Of a DNA stretch of 38,518 bases, positions 1-5,748 are shown piece after piece. This DNA comes from an uncultured Mesonia sp. (GTDB taxonomy: Bacteria; Bacteroidota; Bacteroidia; Flavobacteriales; Flavobacteriaceae): NCBI GenBank assembly GCA_947499595.1, contig CANMOY010000013.1:1-38518 (forward strand), written 5' to 3'. A program made the position numbers and the translations under genes. Numbering within the stretch: position 1 is the stretch's first letter; the number at the start of each line of letters is the position of its first letter. The notes under the pieces were generated by a model. That model was not told the DNA's origin, made no database searches, and saw nothing but the letters and a program-made list of their open reading frames with translations.

Positions 1-95
1 TTTGCTAAATTGGCTCCAAGGCTTCACCAATTCTTCACGCAAAACACAAGTTATACTGAAGAAAAAGATTGCAAAGCCCTGCTTTGAATCGCTTT
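1..95 (+). repeat. Direct repeat A, copy 1
   Basis: This copy matches 1550-1644 at 93 of 95 positions by eye, with differences at positions 14 and 26. Near its end it contains an imperfect hairpin: GATT-G-CAAAGC, loop CCT, then GCTTTG-AATC, so a 10-bp stem with one bulged G. Repeats of this look are common between genes in Flavobacteriia; I know no function for them. Confidence 0.85.
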
Positions 96-183
96 TTGAA
101 TTGGGCTGCTGGATATTTCTGTTATTGAATTCAAATAAATATAAAAGGTACTGCCAATTTTACGCCCTATTTTCGATAGGCCG

Positions 184-371
184 GTTTGAAAAGTAGTTAT
201 AATTACTCCTTTTGTAAAATAACCTGCCTTGTCATATCGAGTTTCGCATTTTTGGTGGTAAACCAAAAATACGAAGTATCGAGATACGGTCGAAAAATAG
301 CGAGTTTATTTTTTGGCTCGTTTTTGATCAAGCAAAAATGAACAGAAAGAATTTGTAGTATTTGGTTTGAA
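184..371 (+). repeat. Direct repeat B, copy 1 (longest)
   Basis: Positions 184-312 match 1251-1379 with few differences, and positions 298-371 match 1952-2025. The core is a hairpin with stem ATTTTTGGT (248-256), loop GGTAA and stem ACCAAAAAT (262-270), extended outward with wobble pairs into CGAAG/TTTCG. Because copies 2, 3 and 4 each keep different parts of this copy, copy 1 looks closest to the full-length unit. Confidence 0.85.
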
Positions 372-433
372 TTTGGATTTTGATTGGGAGTGAAGGCTTG
401 ATTTTTTAGCGTATTTAGGAATTGAAAATTTGT

Positions 434-464
434 AAAGAGAACGCGATGCAATCGCGCACCAGCG
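434..464 (+). repeat. Direct repeat C, copy 1
   Basis: This 31-base unit recurs at 1216-1246 with two differences. It contains the hairpin CGCGAT-GCA-ATCGCG (stem 6 bp, loop 3), which is weakened in the second copy by G to A changes. Copies 1 and 2 lie on either side of the toxin-antitoxin pair. Confidence 0.75.
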
Positions 465-501
465 GCGCGGAGCCATCCACTCGATGTGTGCAACGTACTT
501 T

Positions 502-807
502 TTAATCGATATCTTTCTTTAATTTATCAGGATTTTGGCGTGTGTCAAAAATTGTAATTATCTCTATTTCTTTTCGTTCAGCTATTATTCTGTAGAAAAG
601 TGTGGTTTGTTTTGTAACAACACATTTGTATAGATTTTTAAATTCTGATGATTTTGGGCAACTATCAGGTTGTTTTGATATTTGTTCGATTTTATCGTTC
701 AGTTTTGAAATAAACTTGTCACGAGTTTTTAAATTCCATTCTTCGAGTAAATATTCAGATAATTTAAGAAGTTTTGATTCGGCAAGTTCGGATAAGAATA
801 CTTTCAT
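502..807 (-). CDS. RelE/ParE-family toxin
   Basis: A 101-residue protein with the size and pattern of RelE/ParE toxins: an N-terminal helical pair (SELAESKLLKLSEYLLEEW), a middle segment ending in KNLYKCVVTKQ, and a C-terminal beta stretch with LFYRIIAERKEIEIITIFDTRQNP. The FYR and the I-x-I-x-x-I-F-D-T-R pattern are typical of ParE-like members. In ParE this fold poisons gyrase and in RelE it cleaves mRNA on the ribosome; the sequence alone does not tell which applies. The start codon overlaps the stop of the upstream antitoxin by one base (TAATG), the usual coupled arrangement. It lies inside a repeat island, which fits a module that moves between genomes. Family call is firm, target unknown. 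Confidence 0.85.
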   Translation of the reverse strand: MKVFLSELAESKLLKLSEYLLEEWNLKTRDKFISKLNDKIEQISKQPDSCPKSSEFKNLYKCVVTKQTTLFYRIIAERKEIEIITIFDTRQNPDKLKKDID

Positions 808-1025
808 TAAGAAATTTTCTTTAGAAATGACTCGTAGGAAACTCTTTGTCCGTTATCTAATTCTTCAACACCTTGTTTTATTTCGGATTGTTCAGTTAGA
901 GTCAGTTCGTCCCAAAAATCAACTTTTTCTTTTTCCACAAAGTCGGCTACTCTTTGGATAAAATCTTTGTTTTCAGTCTCCAAAATTGTTTTTAGCAGTT
1001 CAAGTTTTGTGGTTCGAATATCCAT
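807..1025 (-). CDS. Antitoxin partner of the RelE/ParE toxin
   Basis: A 72-residue acidic protein encoded immediately upstream of the toxin and translationally coupled to it. It resembles short Bacteroidota addiction-module proteins: an N-terminal helix (TKLELLKTILETENKDFIQRVADF), a linker with VDFWDEL, and a C-terminal GQRVSYESFLKKIS. In such proteins the C-terminal part wraps the toxin. I do not see a clear DNA-binding domain, so autoregulation is unproven. The call rests mostly on the position and size, supported by the familiar DFWDEL...Y-x-x-F-L-x-K-I-S pattern. Confidence 0.8.
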   Translation of the reverse strand: MDIRTTKLELLKTILETENKDFIQRVADFVEKEKVDFWDELTLTEQSEIKQGVEELDNGQRVSYESFLKKIS

Positions 1026-1046
1026 TATAATATCTCTTTAATTAAT

Positions 1047-1054
1047 CAAATGTA
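1047..1054 (-). promoter_or_regulatory. Candidate -7 element of the toxin-antitoxin promoter
   Basis: On the minus strand TACATTTG matches the Bacteroidota -7 consensus TAnnTTTG and lies 22 bases upstream of the antitoxin ATG. I find no TTG at the expected -33 distance, so the call is tentative. Confidence 0.45.
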
Positions 1055-1215
1055 CAAAAAATATGATTCAGTTCGATTTTTTTCAGTATGAAGCCCAACT
1101 CGTTATATCAACCCAAATATACACTTTTAAAACAATTTTGTACTGGTTAAAGCCTAACTCGGTTATTAGGGGTAAAGTCTGGAAGGGTCCCATACCCCCG
1201 TAGAAGCTGAAAGCC

Positions 1216-1246
1216 AAAGAGAACACGATGCAATCGCACACCAGCG
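1216..1246 (+). repeat. Direct repeat C, copy 2
   Basis: Matches 434-464 with two G-to-A type differences that shorten the internal hairpin. Repeat B copy 2 begins four bases later, whereas 62 bases separate repeat B copy 1 from C copy 1 on the other side; the order of B and C is therefore mirrored around the toxin-antitoxin pair while their orientation is the same. Confidence 0.75.
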
Positions 1247-1250
1247 TGGG

Positions 1251-1379
1251 GTTTGAAAAGTAGTTATAATTACTCCTTTTGTAAAATAACCTACCTTGTC
1301 ATATCGAGTTTCGGATTTTTGGTGGTAAACCAAAAATGCGAAGTATCGAGATACGGTCGAAAAGTAGCGAGTTTATTTT
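1251..1379 (+). repeat. Direct repeat B, copy 2
   Basis: Matches 184-312 over about 129 bases in the same orientation, including the ATTTTTGGT/ACCAAAAAT hairpin. The 3' part found in copies 1 and 4 (after GTTTATTTT) is absent. Confidence 0.85.
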
Positions 1380-1549
1380 CTTTTTCAAAACCTACATCAC
1401 AACAACACATCAATAGTACTATGTCCTAATTTTCATTTTCTTTACGGTGTATTCCTCTCGCTGCGCTCGTCGGATACAGGAGAAAACGAAACAAAAGAAA
1501 GTACACTTTTTCTGAGGTATTTTTCAGCTTTGCTGAAAACCACTTGTAT

Positions 1550-1644
1550 TTTGCTAAATTGGTTCCAAGGCTTCGCCAATTCTTCACGCAAAACACAAGT
1601 TATACTGAAGAAAAAGATTGCAAAGCCCTGCTTTGAATCGCTTT
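1550..1644 (+). repeat. Direct repeat A, copy 2
   Basis: Matches 1-95 at 93 of 95 positions, same orientation. After GAATCGCTTT the two copies diverge abruptly, which defines the right border of the unit. Confidence 0.85.
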
Positions 1645-1678
1645 GCCTGTAGGCTGCCGGTGTATAGAATAACTCTAA

Positions 1679-1761
1679 AACCTACCTTGTCAGTTCGAGT
1701 TTCGGATTTTTGGTGGTAAACCAAAAATGCGAAGTATCGAGAACACGTCGAAAAGTAGCGA
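1679..1761 (+). repeat. Direct repeat B, copy 3 (short)
   Basis: An internal piece of repeat B carrying the same ATTTTTGGT/ACCAAAAAT hairpin, with both flanks shorter than in copies 1 and 2 and divergent sequence after the GTATCGAGA that follows the hairpin. Confidence 0.8.
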
Positions 1762-1880
1762 ATACTTTTTTAGTTCTAATTAAACTACTTCTCGATACAA
1801 CCCAGCAAGTCCAACTACGACATTAAAAATGCCTGTTGGCTAAGCTGCGCCACTCGAAGTGACAGGCGTTTAAAACCACG

Positions 1881-2025
1881 CCTTGTGATGTGAATTTCGG
1901 ATTTTTGAGCGGTAGAACAAAAATGCGAAGTATCGAGACGAAGTCGAAAAGTAGCGAGTTTATTTTTTGGTTCGTTTTTGATCAAGCAAAAATGAACAGA
2001 AAGAATTTGTAGTATTTGGTTTGAA
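1881..2025 (+). repeat. Direct repeat B, copy 4 (variant hairpin)
   Basis: The left half is diverged but still folds: ATTTTTG and CAAAAAT pair around a different, longer loop. The right part (1952-2025) is nearly identical to 298-371. Keeping the stem while the loop changes suggests that the hairpin itself matters or is copied as a unit. Confidence 0.75.
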
Positions 2026-2165
2026 GTTGGATTATCGAATAGACTTTGGATGTAGAGGGAGAGGTTATACGCTATTAATGATTTGATAATGATGTGTGAT
2101 TTTGATGTTGCAAAAAGACTGATTTATTAAAAAACAATGAATATATAAAAATTAACCTTGCACTT

Positions 2166-2186
2166 AATCGACAAATTATGTCGATT
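2166..2186. promoter_or_regulatory. Perfect dyad upstream of the 2280 gene
   Basis: AATCGACA and TGTCGATT form an 8-bp perfect inverted repeat with a 5-base spacer (AATTA), about 95 bases upstream of the microprotein start. The geometry fits an operator for a dimeric regulator or an RNA hairpin. No T-run follows, so it is not a terminator. The assignment is speculative. Confidence 0.35.
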
Positions 2187-2279
2187 CAACAAATATTTGA
2201 AAGATTCATTTTGGGTAACATGCTTATCAGCTAGTTTTGCCGGCTGAAACAGCTAAACACCTTTAAAACCAGCTTTGTA

Positions 2280-2477
2280 ATGCGCAAATTTATTTTACTT
2301 TTTAGTCTTATTGTTTTAGGAAGTTTTTGTTCAACTGCCAGTGCCCAAGGTTTGGGTGCTATAGGTTTTGCGTCAGACGATGTAGATGATGAAACTCCCG
2401 CAGCGCCCATCGATTCGCTTTTGGCTTTTGGTTTATTGGCGGGTACGGCTTACGGCATCCGTAAAATTAAAAAATAG
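2280..2477 (+). CDS. Secreted microprotein with DDVDDETPAAPID C-terminal signal (PID-CTERM type)
   Basis: A 65-residue protein with three visible parts: a signal peptide (about 1-23, ending ASAQ), a short linker, and a C-terminal signal-like unit made of DDVDDETPAAPID, a hydrophobic segment (LLAFGLLAGTAYGI) and a basic tail (RKIKK). Motif plus membrane segment plus basic tail is the tripartite layout of exosortase- and sortase-type sorting signals. I recall the name PID-CTERM for such Bacteroidota proteins but cannot check it here. Nothing else is left in the mature protein, so it may be a tiny membrane peptide or be processed at the motif. It lies 47 bases upstream of a large T9SS protein, probably in one operon. 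A second copy is at 25948-26154. Gene reality is well supported; function is unknown. Confidence 0.8.
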   Translation: MRKFILLFSLIVLGSFCSTASAQGLGAIGFASDDVDDETPAAPIDSLLAFGLLAGTAYGIRKIKK

Positions 2478-2524
2478 CGCTTAAAACGCTTTATCTATAC
2501 TGTTTATTAATTAAGTTTTTTCTT

Positions 2525-5518
2525 ATGAAAAGAAGTTTACTTTTTCTCGTACTTTTTTCCTGTGCCCTAATGTCAAATACATTACAGGCGCAAAATTGTG
2601 TTCCTACAGGGGCTAATCACCCTAGCGAAGGTACTTATACACAAGATGTATGGACGGCCTACGTGTATGATAGAAGTCTCTGGACTGGTGCTAAAAATTA
2701 TGAAGGCTATTACCAACATACGGCTACCACAGGAACTTTAGGTTTAGATTTTAACACCGAGGATTATTGGAATAAAGCTAAAAATCCTTCTCATCAAACT
2801 CATCAAAACGCGGCTTATAAAGGATGCTCGATGGATGATGATTATTTTAATGTTGATTACCGCAGAAAAGGATTCCCTAGAGGTTATTATGAAATTACCA
2901 TTACCCACGATGATTGGAACGCAAGTGTAAGTTTAAATGGTACAGAGATTTATAGTTCATTTGTTTCAGCCAATCAAAGATTGATAGCCAACACCCATTA
3001 TTTAGATCAGGATACTGAACTTCAAGTTGAATGGGCTGAATCAGTTCGCAATTCTAATGTTTCCATCCAATTTAACAGAATAAGTATTGGTTTTGGTCAA
3101 GACGAGTGGTTAGCGGCTGTTTTTTCTGATGATTCATTTACCAATTACGCAGGGCAATTCAGCCAAAGCGGTCTAGATTTTACGAGTCCGTGGTCTTCCA
3201 CTCAGACTCCCTCAGACGCTCCTGGTTATACTGGTGCTAGCATATCAAACAATACTTCTTATATTTACCGTCGTCGCGGATTTGATTGCGGATTCTATAG
3301 CATAGATGTTACCGAATATGACGATGATACCGAGATTATTATCGACGGACAAAGCGTTTGGTCAAAAACCGGTTATAACCTAAATGGTGAAACCGGGGTG
3401 TGGACCGGCGTGTTGGGTGCCGATACCGAGATGGAGGTAAAGGTACGTAACAATGGTAGCGGGCCTACTAGTATTGGATTGCAATTCAATCGACTTGATC
3501 AGGCTCCAGCTGGAACCGTGGTATGGACAGGGAAGCTGAACAATCGTGCCAATGATGCCGCCAACTGGTGCCCTGCTTTACCCGGACCTAACGATCAAGT
3601 ATATATTCCAAAACAAAGCCTTACCCCCAACAACCTAAAATTAAATGTAGATGCCGAAATCGGTTCGCTTTATATTGCCGATTCTGCGGTGGTAGATTTG
3701 CAAGATCACCAATTAATGCTAAACGGAGATTTTGAATTGCAAGGAGCTTTGGTAAATAACCAAATCGGATTCTTAGGATTTGCGGGAAATCAAGCCAGCA
3801 TCAAAGGAAAAGCTTTTGAAGTAGATCAACTGCAGATTTCGGGACAAAACGTAAATATTGCAACCTACCAAAACTTAAGAGTAAGGCAGTGGGTACGCTT
3901 GACGGCGGGTAGTTTAAATACCAATGATAAATTAACTTTAAGTTGTGCTTTTGTAAACGGAGGAACCGAATTGGGACAAATCGATGAGATTCCTAACGGT
4001 AGTACGATTAATGGTGAGGTTTTAGTGGAACAATGCATACCTGCGCGTCGTGGTTTTAGGCTGGTGACTTCGCAAGTTACCACCAGTACCTCTATTCACG
4101 ATAACTGGCAAGAAGGAGCTTTACAATGGGATCACAATCCGCATCCGAGCAACGGCAACCGACCTGGATATGGAACGCATATTACGGGTACCACGAGCGA
4201 TCAAACCAATGGTTTTGATTTAACCGCAAGCGGAAATCCCTCTATGTTTGAATTCAATAACGCGAGTCAGACCTGGAGTCCGATTGCCAATACCGATGCT
4301 ACAAACTTAACAGCAGGGCAGCCTTGGCGATTGATGGTACGCGGAGATCGATCTACCGATATTACTTCAAATGCAGCTGCGCCTACCAACACCATTTTAC
4401 GCGCCCAAGGAGACTTAGTTCAGGGCGATATCGATATGGCAACCAACTTTAATGCTACGGCAGGAGCTTTTAATCTGGTAGGAAACCCTTATGCCGCCGC
4501 TGTAGATTTAAGGGAATTAATGCGTAATAGCAAGCATATCAGTAAACTACAGGTATATATGTGGGATGTGACCGAAGGAGGATTACCCATTGTAGGTCAG
4601 CCTGGCGGACGAGGTGCTTTTGTAACGATTGATTTAGAAAACCCTATAGAAAGTATTGTAGGTTCTTTGTTAAGAAAACAATACATTCAACCCGGGCAGG
4701 CGGTATTTATGGTAGCCCGAGGTTCAGGTACTCCCGAACTTATTTTTAAAGAGTCTTATAAAGAGGTAGAAGCTCCAATTGCTGATGTTTTTCGAGCCCC
4801 TACTGAAGCCTTTATGGATATACAATTATTTGATCAGAACAGTTTGTTGAATGGCGGATCAACTTTAGATGCCTTACGATTGAAATGGAAAGATACCTAT
4901 ACCAGTTTGGCAGGAGAAGAAGATGCGGCTAAAATGGGTAATTTAGACGAAAACTTAGCGGTAGTGAATAATCAAAACTATTTGAGTATTGACCGTAGGG
5001 CTTTCCCGCAGCAAGAAGAAGTACTGCCTTTGTTCATCAATCAATACCGTCATAACGACTATGTGTTGCGTTTTAATAATAAAAACAGTTTTGAACACGA
5101 GGTATATTTAATCGATTATTACTTGAATACCGAAACCCCTATTCAAGGAGATGCATTTACGCATGCCTTTCAAGTAGATCCAGATGTAGAAGCCAGTACC
5201 GACCCTATGCGTTTTGCTTTAAAATTTAAACCACAAGGTAAATTGAATACTGACACATTGCAAGAGGAAACATGGAGTATATACCCTAATCCGTTGCGCG
5301 GTAATCAATTGCAAATTCAATTACCTCAACAGGCTACTGGTACCCGAGTACAAATACAAATTAGCGATATGTTAGGAAAAGTAGTATGGAGCGAAACTCA
5401 AACGCCCCAGCAAAAAAGTTTATCGCTCGAATCACTTTCTTTAAAAGCTGGCATGTATTTGGTAAGCATGCAAACGGCTGAAGGCCAGTATCAAACTCAG
5501 AAACTAGTGGTAGAATAA
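2525..5518 (+). CDS. T9SS-secreted surface protein, tandem PA14-like domains (paralogue 1)
   Basis: A 997-residue protein. Residues 1-23 are a signal peptide ending LQAQ. Two related beta domains follow (about 40-185 and 192-325); each has a W-x-A-x-[VY]-[YF]-[DS] opening, a Y-x-R-[RK]-G-F-x-x-G-x-Y hairpin and an Asp-rich turn before an I-x-[IV]-[DN]-G type motif (DDDTEIIIDG in the second), as in PA14-like carbohydrate-binding folds. About 333-440 is a WTG...NWCP...VYIP segment with beta repeats. About 450-905 is the core shared by all five paralogues (RRGFRLVTS, YGTHITGT, GNPYAAAVD, GRGAFVTID, GNLDENLAV, INQYR). The end (about 917-997) is a T9SS type A sorting domain (YPNPLRG, LGK, G-x-Y-L-V). 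It should be exported through SusD-independent T9SS and anchored on or released from the cell surface. Ligand unknown. Confidence 0.85.
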   Translation: MKRSLLFLVLFSCALMSNTLQAQNCVPTGANHPSEGTYTQDVWTAYVYDRSLWTGAKNYEGYYQHTATTGTLGLDFNTEDYWNKAKNPSHQTHQNAAYKGCSMDDDYFNVDYRRKGFPRGYYEITITHDDWNASVSLNGTEIYSSFVSANQRLIANTHYLDQDTELQVEWAESVRNSNVSIQFNRISIGFGQDEWLAAVFSDDSFTNYAGQFSQSGLDFTSPWSSTQTPSDAPGYTGASISNNTSYIYRRRGFDCGFYSIDVTEYDDDTEIIIDGQSVWSKTGYNLNGETGVWTGVLGADTEMEVKVRNNGSGPTSIGLQFNRLDQAPAGTVVWTGKLNNRANDAANWCPALPGPNDQVYIPKQSLTPNNLKLNVDAEIGSLYIADSAVVDLQDHQLMLNGDFELQGALVNNQIGFLGFAGNQASIKGKAFEVDQLQISGQNVNIATYQNLRVRQWVRLTAGSLNTNDKLTLSCAFVNGGTELGQIDEIPNGSTINGEVLVEQCIPARRGFRLVTSQVTTSTSIHDNWQEGALQWDHNPHPSNGNRPGYGTHITGTTSDQTNGFDLTASGNPSMFEFNNASQTWSPIANTDATNLTAGQPWRLMVRGDRSTDITSNAAAPTNTILRAQGDLVQGDIDMATNFNATAGAFNLVGNPYAAAVDLRELMRNSKHISKLQVYMWDVTEGGLPIVGQPGGRGAFVTIDLENPIESIVGSLLRKQYIQPGQAVFMVARGSGTPELIFKESYKEVEAPIADVFRAPTEAFMDIQLFDQNSLLNGGSTLDALRLKWKDTYTSLAGEEDAAKMGNLDENLAVVNNQNYLSIDRRAFPQQEEVLPLFINQYRHNDYVLRFNNKNSFEHEVYLIDYYLNTETPIQGDAFTHAFQVDPDVEASTDPMRFALKFKPQGKLNTDTLQEETWSIYPNPLRGNQLQIQLPQQATGTRVQIQISDMLGKVVWSETQTPQQKSLSLESLSLKAGMYLVSMQTAEGQYQTQKLVVE

Positions 5519-5538
5519 AGTAATTTTCATTTCATCTT

Positions 5539-5568
5539 AAACCCGACAAATTTTGTCGGGTTTTTTAT
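5539..5568 (+). terminator. Rho-independent terminator after paralogue 1
   Basis: ACCCGACAAA pairs with TTTGTCGGGT across a one-base centre, followed directly by a run of T. It lies about 20 bases after the stop codon of the 2525 gene. Confidence 0.85.
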
Positions 5569-5748
5569 TTTATAAATGTTAATAAAATTTAACTTTTTAT
5601 TAATATCCAGATTAAAGTTTGTTTTGTATGGATTAAAATTATTAATTTTATCATCTAAATTGAAATTATCTTTTGGAATTTGCAATCTTTTTTTTAAATG
5701 AAGAAGAACGGCGATAAATGACTTTTAAAAGTGCGTTCTGTTAAGCCA

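Larger units (their letters stand above)
1..501. other. Gene-free left edge made of repeats
   Basis: I see no credible gene here. Short open frames exist but they run through repeat copies and have no start context, domain or composition that suggests coding. The stretch holds copies of three repeats (A at 1-95, B at 184-371, C at 434-464), all of which recur downstream of position 1200. The window begins inside repeat A, so the island probably extends further left. Confidence 0.7.
1026..2279. other. Long gene-free repeat island
   Basis: About 1.25 kb without a credible gene or RNA. It holds repeat copies C (1216-1246), B (1251-1379, 1679-1761, 1881-2025) and A (1550-1644). It also holds a short hairpin TTTTCAGC-TTT-GCTGAAAA at 1521-1539 and, at the right end, the upstream region of the 2280 gene. 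Segments such as 1780-1865 look like further worn copies of flavobacterial intergenic repeats. Confidence 0.7.

Noticed and set aside
2-493. Three short open frames (2-196 plus; 51-266 and 203-493 minus)
   Set aside because: They lie across repeats A, B and C, overlap one another on opposite strands, and have neither recognisable domains nor start signals; they are chance frames in repeat DNA.
602-961. A 119-residue plus-strand frame opposite the toxin-antitoxin genes
   Set aside because: It is the antisense shadow of two well-supported minus-strand genes and has a Phe/Leu/Ser-rich composition typical of such shadows.
1-2025. The repeat island as a CRISPR array
   Set aside because: Units are 31 to 188 bases, unevenly spaced and of three kinds; there are no regular spacers and no cas genes.
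5541-5561. The CCGACAAATTTTGTCGG palindrome as an operator related to the dyad at 2166
   Set aside because: Despite the similar letters it is followed by a T-run right after a stop codon, so a terminator explains it fully.
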